Shown here one piece after another: positions 1 to 8,384 of a stretch of 64,000 nucleotides of DNA. The notes under the pieces were generated by a model. It was not told where the DNA came from. It did no database searches and saw only the letters and a list, made by a program, of their open reading frames with translations. The stretch is taken from NCBI RefSeq assembly GCF_000226295.1, contig NC_016024.1, forward strand, positions 975,501-1,039,500, read 5' to 3'. Source of the stretch: Chloracidobacterium thermophilum B. Its GTDB lineage: Bacteria; Acidobacteriota; Blastocatellia; Chloracidobacteriales; Chloracidobacteriaceae. The translations under genes were made by a program, and so were the position numbers. Each line of letters opens with the position of its first letter. The stretch's first letter is position 1.

Positions 1-222
1 TTCATTCTCATTGAAGTTCCACTGGCCTGCTGCTTTGGTGATGGGCCGGGCATCGAGCAGATGATTTTCGTGACCCTCGCACCGGGACAGGAACTCAGCG
101 CCGCCAGTGACTACCCCGTGGCGGTCATCGGCACACTTCAGGTTGGGGTGCAGCGCCGGGAGAGCGGAGCCGTCGAAAGCCTTTACCGGATTGTCAATGC
201 GCGGGCGCGGAAGCTGGTGTGA
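1..222 (+). CDS. DUF3299-like protein, 3' end only
   Basis: An open frame runs from the first base to a TGA at 220-222, giving the last 73 residues of a protein that begins outside the window. The segment has an acidic Gly/Pro stretch (CCFGDGPGIEQMIFVTL), then a beta-rich part (YPVAVIGTLQVG) and a C-terminal SLYRIVNARARKL. This order resembles the end of DUF3299-type secreted proteins, where a Cys-containing loop is followed by a 'V-GTL' strand and a 'YRL' ending. The match is from memory of the family pattern. The N-terminus, and so any signal peptide, cannot be seen. Confidence 0.5.
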   Translation, partial: FILIEVPLACCFGDGPGIEQMIFVTLAPGQELSAASDYPVAVIGTLQVGVQRRESGAVESLYRIVNARARKLV

Positions 223-286
223 AAGCCCCCACGCTCCCGGTCTGTCGGTGCAACCGGAAACGGCCTGAAACCATAGGCTTGTCACG

Positions 287-1324
287 TCACGCCGGTTTTG
301 TCCGGCTGATGCTCACCGGGGTGCCGCGCTGGGCAAGTGAGGTCTGAATGGCTTCGAGCGTACGCACGACAGCCAAACCGCTTTTGCCGTCGGAAACCGT
401 CAGACTTCCCCGCCGCAGCCCGTCGAGGAAGTAGCGCGCCTGTGCCTTGAGCGGTTCTTCAAGCTGAATGCGTGGAATGGAAATGTCGCCTTCACGGGCA
501 AGTAGTTGGAATTGCCCGTAATCCTCGTAGTACGGCTCACGGATCACACCCTTGTCATAGACACAGATGGGCCCAATGGTGGCCAGGTCATCCCAGATGA
601 GCATTTTCCGGTCGCCCACAATGGTAATCTCGCGCACCTTGCGCGGGTTGAGCCACGACACATGGACGTGCGCCAGCAGGTCGTTGGGATAGCGCAGGGT
701 GATGAACGCCAGGTCTTCAATGCCGGGCTGGAGATAGGCCGCGCCCGAAGCCGAAACTTCGAGTGGTGTAGCGCCGGTCAGAAAGTCAAAAATGGCGATG
801 TCGTGGGAAGCCAGGTCATAAACGGCATTGACATCCTTGCGAATCGGCCCCAGGTTCGTGCGGGTCGAAACCATGGTGTAAATCCGCCCCAGATCGCCAA
901 ATTGCAGGTATTCCTTGAGCTTGAGAATCCCACGGTTGAACAGGAAGACTTGCCCGACCATCAGCAATCGGTTCCGTTCAGCCGCCAGGGTGACGAGTTC
1001 CTCGCCCTCTTCCGCTGTGCGGCAGAGCGGTTTTTCGACCAGAACGTGCTTGTCGGCCAGCAGGACATCCCGGACGATGGCATGGTGTGTACTTGTCGGC
1101 GTGGAGATAACGACGGCATGGATGTCGGTTTCAGCCAGCATCCGGCGGTAGTCCTCAAACAGGGTGAGTCCCGGATAAGCCCGGCCGACCCGTTCCAGGT
1201 TCTGGCGGCTGACATCGGCTGCCGCGACGACCTTGGCTTCGGGAAAGGACGAAAATGTGCGGATGTGGTTTGGTCCCCAGTGACCACACCCGATGACGGC
1301 GATATGAAAGGTGGTTTGGCTCAT
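287..1324 (-). CDS. Gfo/Idh/MocA family NAD(P)-dependent oxidoreductase
   Basis: 345 residues, typical of the family. The N-terminus (HIAVIGCGHWGPNHIRTF) is a Rossmann dinucleotide-binding loop, and LVEKPLCRTAEEGEELV near residue 100 is the EKP motif whose Lys acts in catalysis in sugar and inositol dehydrogenases. The rest is the beta-sheet C-terminal domain, with HVSWLNPRKVREITIVG. Members oxidise or reduce sugars, often UDP- or dTDP-sugars in envelope glycan synthesis; the substrate here is not readable. An in-frame start 72 bases upstream exists, but the extra residues (PGACSDATGRPTC) look non-homologous, so the ATG at 1324 just before the Rossmann strand is preferred. It is divergent from the membrane-protein gene at 1599. 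Confidence 0.85.
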   Translation of the reverse strand: MSQTTFHIAVIGCGHWGPNHIRTFSSFPEAKVVAAADVSRQNLERVGRAYPGLTLFEDYRRMLAETDIHAVVISTPTSTHHAIVRDVLLADKHVLVEKPLCRTAEEGEELVTLAAERNRLLMVGQVFLFNRGILKLKEYLQFGDLGRIYTMVSTRTNLGPIRKDVNAVYDLASHDIAIFDFLTGATPLEVSASGAAYLQPGIEDLAFITLRYPNDLLAHVHVSWLNPRKVREITIVGDRKMLIWDDLATIGPICVYDKGVIREPYYEDYGQFQLLAREGDISIPRIQLEEPLKAQARYFLDGLRRGSLTVSDGKSGLAVVRTLEAIQTSLAQRGTPVSISRTKPA

Positions 1325-1598
1325 AAAGGTCTCGTCAGGTTTTTGGATACAGGTTGGCCGGCCGGTGGCGTCCGAACATGCGCCGGGGTTGGCCAAAAGC
1401 GCAGCCGTCCAAGTGCAATCGGGCTTGCTCCCGAATATACATCGTTCAGTGGTGGAGCGGGTCGGTTTTGGTCATTGGGTCCGTCAAGCGGGATGCCGGG
1501 AAGGGAGCCAGTCACCGGCGGCACTGGCATCCTTTGTCTGTGGAACCGGCCTCGCAGGTGTTTTGCCGGACTGACCCGGTGCCACTGAAGCCTGCGAC

Positions 1599-3284
1599 AT
1601 GCTGCTTACCCTTGCCATCTGGACACTCATGATTGTGCTGGCGGGCCTGATCGGGCGGGTCTGCCTCTCCAAGGTTGTCTTTTCCAGCACGTCTGAGCAG
1701 TTCACGATCAGCCTGTGGTTTGGGGTCGGGGTGTTGTCCAACCTGTGGTTAAGCACGGCCTTCCTGCTCCCACTCGCGCCCTGGGTCGCCGCCCTGACGG
1801 CTGTCATTCTGCTCCTGTGGCTACAGCGGGTGAAGCCAGCCCATCGCCGTCTGTCCGAGTGGGGGAAGCGGCGTCTGTCGGCGGCAGCCGGACTGTCTGC
1901 ACTGGCCCTGCTGGCAGCGGCGGCGGTTGCCGTTTCTCCCGTCACACTGGTGGACACCGGGATTTACCACTACCCCGCGATGCGCTGGTTGGCCGAGTAT
2001 GGCGTGGTGAAAGGCACGGCCCTGCTCGATGTGCAACTGGGCTATGCCTCGTCGTGGTTTGCCCTCTTTGCGCCCTGTGTGCACGACGGCCTGAAAACAC
2101 GCGCGGCGGGGCTGTCCGGTGGTTTTGCTCTGGCGCTGTGGTTGATCGGGGCTGGACTGGCCGGCTGGCGGCTGTATCGCGGAACCGGCCGCCCTGGCGA
2201 CTGGTTTTTCGTCTGGGCCACGACGCTGGGGGTTGGGGCGCTCAGCACGGTGGAAGGACTGCTGGCATCTTCATCGCCGGATGTGCCGACGGCGGCCCTC
2301 ATCATCGTTGTGCTGTGGATGATGCTCGACTGCGAAGCCCTGCCGCTGCCCGCCCGCCGGGGCCGGGACTGGGCAGTGGCCGCCCTGGCTGGAATGGCGG
2401 CTGCCATCAAGCTGACGGCCGTCCCGTTGCTGCTGCTGTCCGGCTGGCTGGTGTGGAGGTCGGCCGCCCGCCGCCGGTGGACGGCGCTCATTGCCTTCGT
2501 TGCCCTTGAAAGTGTGGCGCTTCTGCCGGTGACGCTGGCGCGGGTGCTGACTTCCGGCTGTCCCTTCTTTCCCTCGAAGCTGCTGGCGCTGCCGGTGGCG
2601 TGGCGCTATGAGATGAATCCGTGGCAGTACTCGACCGGCATCCCCCGGTCACTGACCACGGTGATTCGTGATCAGGCGCGCTGGGACTGGGGAGCTTTGG
2701 CCGTGGCCCGCTACAGTACAGGTCCGCTCAACGGCTGGTTGGACTGGCACTGGCTTCCAGGTTGGCCGACGCACGAACCCGTCGCCGCCGGGTTGCTGGC
2801 CGGGAGCGGTCTGGCGACACTGGTCTGTCTGGTGCGGTGGCAGACCGTGCCTGCGAGTTGGCGGTGGGCGCTGGGAACCGGGTGGCTCGGAAGTCTCTAT
2901 GTACTGCTTCAGGCTCCGTCGCTGCGGTTTGGTGTCGGCTACTTCGTCGTCCCGCTGGCATTGGGGCTGGCGCAGCTTTCGAGGACGTTCCCCCGGTGGT
3001 CTCCGCTCCTGGTCTGGAGTGTGGAGCTATGCCTGCTCCCCTTTCCTTCGCAGTTGCCGCTGGTGCGTCCGCCGCGTCTGACGCCGGTTCCGGTTGTCCT
3101 CACTGATGTCAACGGCATGAAGCTCTACCAGCCGGTGCCCCGGCCAGGCATCTTTCCGCGCTGTGGTGACAGTCCGCTCCCGTGTGGCTCGAACATTGAT
3201 CCCACCGTCCGCCTGAGCGATCCCCGGCGCGGCGTTGCGGCCGGTTTCATCCGGGGGCCGGTGCCGGAAAGGGAAGCCTTCTGA
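1599..3284 (+). CDS. Polytopic membrane protein, function unknown
   Basis: 561 residues with about 10-12 hydrophobic segments, starting with one at residues 1-22 and further ones around 33-75, 88-108 and 170-190, and a soluble C-terminal tail of about 80 residues (FPRCGDSPLPCGSNIDPT, a pair of Cys that could form a disulfide). The general look (many helices, loop TGIYHYPAMRWLAEYG after the third helix) is like GT-C-fold or LIC_10190-type bacterial membrane proteins involved in envelope glycan work, but no diagnostic acidic loop motif is certain. Its stop overlaps the next start by one base, so it is probably cotranscribed with the EamA gene. Confidence 0.7.
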   Translation: MLLTLAIWTLMIVLAGLIGRVCLSKVVFSSTSEQFTISLWFGVGVLSNLWLSTAFLLPLAPWVAALTAVILLLWLQRVKPAHRRLSEWGKRRLSAAAGLSALALLAAAAVAVSPVTLVDTGIYHYPAMRWLAEYGVVKGTALLDVQLGYASSWFALFAPCVHDGLKTRAAGLSGGFALALWLIGAGLAGWRLYRGTGRPGDWFFVWATTLGVGALSTVEGLLASSSPDVPTAALIIVVLWMMLDCEALPLPARRGRDWAVAALAGMAAAIKLTAVPLLLLSGWLVWRSAARRRWTALIAFVALESVALLPVTLARVLTSGCPFFPSKLLALPVAWRYEMNPWQYSTGIPRSLTTVIRDQARWDWGALAVARYSTGPLNGWLDWHWLPGWPTHEPVAAGLLAGSGLATLVCLVRWQTVPASWRWALGTGWLGSLYVLLQAPSLRFGVGYFVVPLALGLAQLSRTFPRWSPLLVWSVELCLLPFPSQLPLVRPPRLTPVPVVLTDVNGMKLYQPVPRPGIFPRCGDSPLPCGSNIDPTVRLSDPRRGVAAGFIRGPVPEREAF

Positions 3285-4228
3285 TGGCAGCCATGACGCT
3301 GCACCGCTGGGCGCTGCTGGGGCTGATCGTGGCGAATGCGATCTGGGGCAGCACATTCGTTGTGGCGCAGGATGTTACCAATCCGGCACATCCCGGCAGT
3401 CTCGCGCCCATGCGCTACATCATGGTGCGGTTCGGGCTGGCCGTGGGGCTGATGTTGCTGGTGTGGGGCGGGCGATTGCGGCGGCTGCCGTCGCGGACAC
3501 TGCTTCATGGGCTGTGGCTCGGCGTCTTTCTGGGGCTGGGCTACGTCCTGCAGGCGCAGGGGCTGGCCTGGAGCGGTAGTCCCTCCAAAGCGGCATTTAT
3601 CACCGGGTCCAGTGTGTTGCTCGTTCCGCTGTTCGGAGTGTGGTTTGGAAAGCAGCGTCCGACGGCTGCGAATCTACTCGGCCTGATGGTGGCGTTCATC
3701 GGTTTTACCCTGCTGTGCTTTCCCGATGATGCGTCCCGTGGCTGGCGTTGGAGTGATGCTGTGTCGTTCGGATGCACCGTCCCGTTTGCTGTTCACATCG
3801 TCCTGATGGAGCGTTATGCCGGGCAGTCGGATGTGGACAGCCTCAACCTCGTGCAGCTCGGTGTCTCCGTGCTCGTGGCCGTAGCCGGATGGCTGGCGGT
3901 GGCCGGCTGGGTGCAACTTGCCCTGCCGCTGCCGGATGTACTGACCCCGGAACTGCGGCCGTTGTCCCTGACGGCCAACCAGGTGTGGGAACTGCTCTAC
4001 CTGGTCATGTTTGGAACGATTCTCTGCTATCGCCTGCAAACCTGGGCGCAGCGGCATGTTTCCGCGACGCAGACGGCCCTGACATTGACGCTCGAACCGG
4101 TTTTTGCCGCGCTTATCGCCTTTTTGGCCGGCGTTGAACGACTTGGCCCCCGTGAACTGGTCGGCGGCCTGCTGACCATTGCTGGAGTCGTGATTTCCGA
4201 AGTCCTGGCCGGAACCAAAAAGACTTGA
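3284..4228 (+). CDS. EamA/DMT-family transporter
   Basis: 314 residues with ten predicted helices in two repeats of five, the drug/metabolite transporter fold. The first repeat contains [12 protein letters not shown] near residue 15 and [25 protein letters not shown] around residue 85-110, a conserved stretch of RhaT/EamA proteins; the second ends in [20 protein letters not shown] and a final helix. Such proteins usually export amino acids or other metabolites from the cytoplasm; the substrate is unknown. The ATG shares one base with the TGA of the upstream membrane protein, so translation is likely coupled. Confidence 0.9.
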   Translation: MAAMTLHRWALLGLIVANAIWGSTFVVAQDVTNPAHPGSLAPMRYIMVRFGLAVGLMLLVWGGRLRRLPSRTLLHGLWLGVFLGLGYVLQAQGLAWSGSPSKAAFITGSSVLLVPLFGVWFGKQRPTAANLLGLMVAFIGFTLLCFPDDASRGWRWSDAVSFGCTVPFAVHIVLMERYAGQSDVDSLNLVQLGVSVLVAVAGWLAVAGWVQLALPLPDVLTPELRPLSLTANQVWELLYLVMFGTILCYRLQTWAQRHVSATQTALTLTLEPVFAALIAFLAGVERLGPRELVGGLLTIAGVVISEVLAGTKKT

Positions 4229-4313
4229 CCCACTTCACCAAAATGACGACACTCACTGGCTTCAGTTTTGCTCCCGGTTTCTTGAGTCAGGCACCGAAAG
4301 GAGGTCCCGCCCT

Positions 4314-4475
4314 ATGGCAAAGGCAAGCAAGCGCATCAACATCAAGTTGCAGAGTTCAGCCAGTTCACATTGCTACTACACGGAAAAGAACAAGCAGAAC
4401 ACCAGTGAGCGTCTCGTGCTGAAAAAGTATGACCCCATTGTGCGGCGGCACGTGGAGTACAAAGAGTCCAAGTAG
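4314..4475 (+). CDS. rpmG: 50S ribosomal protein L33
   Basis: A 53-residue protein beginning [20 protein letters not shown] and ending [10 protein letters not shown], matching bacterial L33 in length and in the conserved YYTEKNKQN...LVLKKYDP core. It has a near-perfect ribosome binding site, GAAAGGAGGT, at the usual distance before ATG 4314. Only one cysteine (residue 20) is present, so this is the zinc-independent (C-minus) form; the CxxC pairs of the zinc-binding version are absent. Genes for secE, nusG or a tRNA, often next to rpmG, are not seen here. A possible terminator follows at 4505. Confidence 0.95.
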   Translation: MAKASKRINIKLQSSASSHCYYTEKNKQNTSERLVLKKYDPIVRRHVEYKESK

Positions 4476-4504
4476 CGACCTCAACGGTACGGTGGAATGT
4501 GGGC

Positions 4505-4542
4505 AGGGCGCGAGTCGGCAGGCTGGCGCCCTCGCTGTTTTC
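4505..4542 (+). terminator. Possible terminator after rpmG
   Basis: Arms AGGGCGC (4505-4511) and GCGCCCT (4526-4532) pair perfectly over seven bases around a 14-base loop and are followed by a T-rich stretch containing TTTT. The T-run starts a few bases late, so this is a moderate candidate for ending the rpmG transcript. Confidence 0.45.
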
Positions 4543-4707
4543 TCTGTCCAGGGCGCTGCGGCGGGTTCACCGACGCCTTTTTCCTGCTGAAAAGGTTGAC
4601 CCAGCGCATTACGCTCGCTAGTGTAGCAGTACACAAGCGAGCAACCAGCCAAGCTTTTCAAGAGCCGAACAGGGGCGTTCCCAGTTCTCCCCAACGGCAC
4701 GCAAGTC

Positions 4708-5358
4708 ATGAAATCTTCTGAAAGCGACAGCGGAGCAGGACGCCCGATTGCCCGGCGTCCGACACGTTACCGTCTGGAAAAAAAGGTCAACGGTGTGTGT
4801 GTCCTGGAAGTCGTGGGACGCCTTGCCCCCAGTACGGCGCAGGAAGAACTGACCACGCGCGTGGATGACCTCATTGCCTCCGGCCACACCAACTTTCTCA
4901 TTGACCTGCGTGGCGTGAGCTACATCAGCAGCACCGGCGTTGGGGCACTCATCGAGTGCTATCACCATGCGGAACGCGCCGGTGGCAAGCTCAAACTGCT
5001 CAATCCATCGCAGGCTGTGCGGCAAATTCTCACCGTTTCCAAGCTGGACAGCGTGTTTGACATCTGGACGGACGAGGAAGCCGCCATCCGCAGCTTTGGA
5101 ACAACTGGCACTGAGACTGCGCACCCGGAGGAAGACGACCCGCCGACGCTTGTCCCTGAAGCTGTCAAACGTCCTTCTGCTGCCGCTTCCGCGCCGGCGA
5201 CGTCAGCCGCTTCTACCCCCAAGGCGTCTCCGGCAGCACCGGAGACGCCAGATGTCAAACCGGCACCGGCGGCTCCCCAACCACGGATTGTCAAGGCCGC
5301 TGATGCCCCGCCACTGAAGAAAAGCCGTTCACGGCGCGCCAAGCCTTCCTCTTCCTAG
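4708..5358 (+). CDS. STAS-domain protein (anti-sigma-factor-antagonist type) with Ala/Pro-rich tail
   Basis: 216 residues. Residues about 20-125 form a STAS domain: VLEVVGRLAPSTAQEEL, then FLIDLRGVSYISSTGVGALI, the SpoIIAA/RsbV phosphorylation loop in which a Ser before TGVG is the usual kinase target. The domain ends AAIRSF. The last 85 residues are Ala/Pro/Ser-rich low complexity ending in basic KKSRSRRAKPSSS, unusual for minimal antagonists, which are about 110 residues. Family members bind an anti-sigma/kinase partner and release it by partner switching. No SpoIIAB/RsbW-type kinase or SpoIIE-type phosphatase is adjacent, so the partner lies elsewhere. Confidence 0.88.
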   Translation: MKSSESDSGAGRPIARRPTRYRLEKKVNGVCVLEVVGRLAPSTAQEELTTRVDDLIASGHTNFLIDLRGVSYISSTGVGALIECYHHAERAGGKLKLLNPSQAVRQILTVSKLDSVFDIWTDEEAAIRSFGTTGTETAHPEEDDPPTLVPEAVKRPSAAASAPATSAASTPKASPAAPETPDVKPAPAAPQPRIVKAADAPPLKKSRSRRAKPSSS

Positions 5359-5367
5359 AAACACGGC

Positions 5368-7320
5368 CTAACCTGCCGCCGACAGGCCGATGACCGTGCC
5401 AAAGGCCAGGGAGTCGCGGCTGCGCAGCGCCGTTCGGACGGCCTGCTGCAGGCGGATGACTGGGAAGGTGGGGGCCCGCCCCTCGGCCAAGTCCCGGAGA
5501 AAACCCTCGAAACAAGCCCGCTGGCTGGCAGGTGACGGCGTAAGGTCTTCGCGCTCAAGGTAGCCAGCCGGTGTTTGGACGGCCAGCCGTTCACGCGGGC
5601 TTTCTGCCCCGAACGTGGCGCTGATGTGAACGCTGCTCCCGTCGGCGAGTGCCAGCGTCAGGGCAAGCGTCGTCAGGCGTTCATAACTGACTTCCTGAGC
5701 ATAGAGCCGCTCCGGGACGCTGTCGGTGAAGCTCATCGCCAGCAGAATGGCTTCAGCCAGCCGGAATGTCGCCTCGGCAGAAGGTGCCGGGCAGGTGGCG
5801 TGGAAGTCATACCGCAGCCAGGACGGAGCATTTGTGTACAGCCGTTTCAATTCGGCAAAAGCCGGCGTCGTCAGCCGGGCAAAGCCAATCATCAGCGGTA
5901 CGTCCTGCGCCATGGCCAGCCGGAACACTTCCTCCAGTTCGCTTTCCTCATCCGCAGGCAACTGGGTCAGAAAAAGCGGCAGCCGACCCTGCAAAACCTC
6001 ACAGGCAAGACGAAAGGCGTCTCCGGTGCGTCCCAACAGCACCACGTCGGTTTTGCCGTCAGAACCCAGGGGCGACACGTCATTCGTGCCGTATTCGGCA
6101 TCGAAGGCTTTCACAAGCTGCCGTGCCTTTTCCGGGGTGGGTGCCACAACGCCCGTCACGCGAACCTGTCTGGAAGGGATGAGTTCCCGCAGCGCCTCCT
6201 GTCCGGTGTCGGCAATCACGGCCAGCCCGACCATGCCGCTGAGTTTGGGGCGCGCAACGCCGACATCGAACCGGACGGTTGGACTTCCCTCAACCGTGGC
6301 CGGATAGGTGACGGCCACGGCCCGGCCCGGCGCGGCGTCGGTGCGGAGCATCTCCCGTACGGCGGCATCAATGGCATCGAAGTCATGGCGCTCGATGTCC
6401 GGGCGTCCCGGCGGAGGCAGTGCCGTCACAAAACGCAGAAAGGACTCCATGGCTGGAAGAGGTGAGGCTGCCGTCGCCAGCGGGTCCTGCTCACCGCGTC
6501 CGCCAAACCAGGTAAACTGTATCTGCATTTCCTGGGCGCGACAGGCGGCCCAGGCCGCTTCGGGCAGCATCGGCAGGCTGGCAATCAGGCGCGCCTGTGG
6601 CTGGGCCAGACTGGAAAGCCACGGCGTCAGGCGTTCGGCGGCGGCTGTGTCGGTGACAATCAACACCGGGAGGCGTTGCGCACGGGGCGGCGCGGCGTTC
6701 AGGTCACAGAGGTCGGCTCCGGCAAGCTGGCACAGCCCACGCGCCAGTCGTCCGGCCAGGTTTTGCCCGCCGACGCCTACCGGCAGTCCCAGACGCACTT
6801 CAGCCGCCTCAACGGCCCGCCAGGCAATGCCGCCCGGAAGCGCCAGCAGTGCCAGATCGTCGGGCACGTCTTCCGGGATGGCCACCAGGCGGTTCGTGGC
6901 GACAAAAACCAGCGGGCCCGGAAGGTCCTGCCCGTAGCCAACCCAGGCCACCCGCTGTCCAATCTGGAAGCCACTGCGGGGTGCAACGGCCGTGATGACG
7001 CCGACGCCGCCGTGCTCGATGCTGAAGAGCGTCACCTTGCGCGTGACGAAGGTTTCGTAAGCCTTTTTGAAGCCTGCCTGCCGAAAGGAAGACCACACCC
7101 GACGGACGAGTCCAGGCTTGGCTGCCGGCGCCAGCGCCGTCGTTTCCGTGCCGGTGCGCGCTTCAGACGCGGCCGGCCTTTCATTTGCCGCCAGCGTCGC
7201 GGCGGCGTGCAGCAGGCACTGGCTGACGCGAATCACCGCGCCGCCCGGCGCCAGACGTGGGACAGGGGTTTCAGCATAGGTGAAGCGCCCCGTGCGGGGG
7301 TCCTGAACTGGTCGTTTCAT
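5368..7320 (-). CDS. Divergent bi-domain oxidoreductase (MDR-like N-terminus, Gfo/Idh/MocA-like C-terminus)
   Basis: 650 residues. Residues 1-210 follow the medium-chain dehydrogenase plan: VRRVWSSFRQAGFKKAYETF, GVGVITAV, FQIGQRVAWVGYG (a GD/GQRV turn), then a Rossmann-like GLPVGVGGQNLAGRLARG. Residues about 360-645 follow the Gfo/Idh/MocA plan, with a second nucleotide-binding-like segment and VPLMIGFARLTTPAFAELK, which corresponds to the 'MVGFNRRFSP' region of bi-domain oxidoreductases found in envelope polysaccharide clusters. The EKP catalytic motif is replaced by LFLTQLPADE (449-458), and the first glycine loop is abnormal, so catalysis as in the parent family is doubtful. It is the last gene of a minus-strand cluster with the zinc-ribbon and ABM proteins. 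Parentage is inferred from motif order. Confidence 0.65.
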   Translation of the reverse strand: MKRPVQDPRTGRFTYAETPVPRLAPGGAVIRVSQCLLHAAATLAANERPAASEARTGTETTALAPAAKPGLVRRVWSSFRQAGFKKAYETFVTRKVTLFSIEHGGVGVITAVAPRSGFQIGQRVAWVGYGQDLPGPLVFVATNRLVAIPEDVPDDLALLALPGGIAWRAVEAAEVRLGLPVGVGGQNLAGRLARGLCQLAGADLCDLNAAPPRAQRLPVLIVTDTAAAERLTPWLSSLAQPQARLIASLPMLPEAAWAACRAQEMQIQFTWFGGRGEQDPLATAASPLPAMESFLRFVTALPPPGRPDIERHDFDAIDAAVREMLRTDAAPGRAVAVTYPATVEGSPTVRFDVGVARPKLSGMVGLAVIADTGQEALRELIPSRQVRVTGVVAPTPEKARQLVKAFDAEYGTNDVSPLGSDGKTDVVLLGRTGDAFRLACEVLQGRLPLFLTQLPADEESELEEVFRLAMAQDVPLMIGFARLTTPAFAELKRLYTNAPSWLRYDFHATCPAPSAEATFRLAEAILLAMSFTDSVPERLYAQEVSYERLTTLALTLALADGSSVHISATFGAESPRERLAVQTPAGYLEREDLTPSPASQRACFEGFLRDLAEGRAPTFPVIRLQQAVRTALRSRDSLAFGTVIGLSAAG

Positions 7321-7374
7321 GGCAATCCAGCGCGTCAGACCTCCATCGCCGGCAGGATACGTGCCCCTCTGCCG

Positions 7375-7809
7375 TCAGGCATCGTCTTCGCCATTTGTGG
7401 GGTTCTGGTCGGCAAGGTAGGCTGCAATCTGCCGGGCAACTTCACTGTCCTGGAGTGCATAGCGGAGCGGTGCGTCGAGCGTCGTCAGACAGTCCGGGCA
7501 GAAACGCACGGCCAGCACGTCCAGCCGTTTTCCGCAACCGGCGCAGTGTTCCGCCAGAAAGCGCATCGTCTCGTTGGCGACGGCCTCCCACTGGGGATGG
7601 GCGTCGAAACGGTCACTGGCCAGCGCGCTCAACTGCCACACCAGCAGGGCCAGCTCACCGACTTCATGCCAACTGTCGGTGTAGCTCATGGCTGGCTCAA
7701 AGATGGATGGAAGTGTGATGTCCCGGGCGGTCACTTCGCGCAGCGTCCGCAAAAGCGCCTGCCGGTATTTGTACAGATGCTGCTTGGCCACATAGACCTG
7801 GGGATTCAC
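7375..7809 (-). CDS. Small zinc-ribbon protein, function unknown
   Basis: 144 residues, starting with GTG at 7809, which overlaps the TGA of the upstream ABM gene by four bases (coupled translation). The first 80 residues are helical with many aromatic residues (SYTDSWHEVGELALLVWQL); residues 89-107 hold CAGC and CPDC pairs spaced 12 apart, a clear zinc-ribbon/knuckle. The C-terminus is acidic. I do not recognise a named family. Its tight placement between the ABM protein and the bi-domain oxidoreductase suggests a shared task. Confidence 0.8.
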   Translation of the reverse strand: MNPQVYVAKQHLYKYRQALLRTLREVTARDITLPSIFEPAMSYTDSWHEVGELALLVWQLSALASDRFDAHPQWEAVANETMRFLAEHCAGCGKRLDVLAVRFCPDCLTTLDAPLRYALQDSEVARQIAAYLADQNPTNGEDDA

Positions 7810-8159
7810 GACGGCTCGGTTCCTTCTGCGAAAGGAACGGTCTCACCCGCCCTGGCCGGCCTGACGCTGTACAGGATGTCGTAGGCAAGTGGATGTTCAA
7901 GCAGTTCCCGGGCCGATTCCTGGAGGGCAGCGATGAAGGGAGAGGCAAGGTGGGTACGGAAGTTTTCCAAGCTGGTCCACACTTCATAGGACACAAAACT
8001 GGCTGGGTCATCAGCCCGCACGTGGAAGTCATAGTAGAGGCAGTGAGGATGCTGGCGGATGGGTTCGATGAGCGCGCTGACCGCACCCCAGACCTTATCC
8101 TCACAGCCTGGGCGAGCCGTAAGCCGCACCATGATGGCAACCGGGCCGTCGGGTGTCAT
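7806..8159 (-). CDS. ABM-domain protein (antibiotic biosynthesis monooxygenase fold)
   Basis: 117 residues in a single ferredoxin-like ABM domain: AIMVRLTARPGCEDKVWGAV, then HPHCLYYDFHVRADDPASFV and YEVWTSLENFRTHLASPFI, the pattern of YgiN/quinol-monooxygenase relatives. Such proteins act on quinols, haem or small aromatics, or only bind them. The frame stays open 34 codons upstream, but ATG 8159 has AAAGGAG at the right spacing and begins exactly at the domain, so it is chosen. It is the first gene of a three-gene minus-strand cluster and divergent from the acyl-CoA dehydrogenase gene. Confidence 0.85.
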   Translation of the reverse strand: MTPDGPVAIMVRLTARPGCEDKVWGAVSALIEPIRQHPHCLYYDFHVRADDPASFVSYEVWTSLENFRTHLASPFIAALQESARELLEHPLAYDILYSVRPARAGETVPFAEGTEPS

Positions 8160-8384
8160 GTCGTCTCCTTTGTGGCCTTGGGGGAGTTGTAAAGGCCCTG
8201 CCTGACCAAAGCCGACCGCCATGATGCCGTGAGGCATGAAGCCAAGCAAGTCATCAGCCATCGGCCAGGCACAACCAGTACGTCCTGGGATGAACTTTCA
8301 CACTCTGATTCGGTTTTCCGACCGGCCGTGTTATACAGGAAAAACGTTGCTTACCTCACATTTGTCAAATCAAGGAGTTCTGCG

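Noticed and set aside
506-1588. Plus-strand frame of 360 codons opposite the Gfo/Idh/MocA gene
   Set aside because: The minus-strand protein has a Rossmann loop and EKP motif; the other is a shadow.
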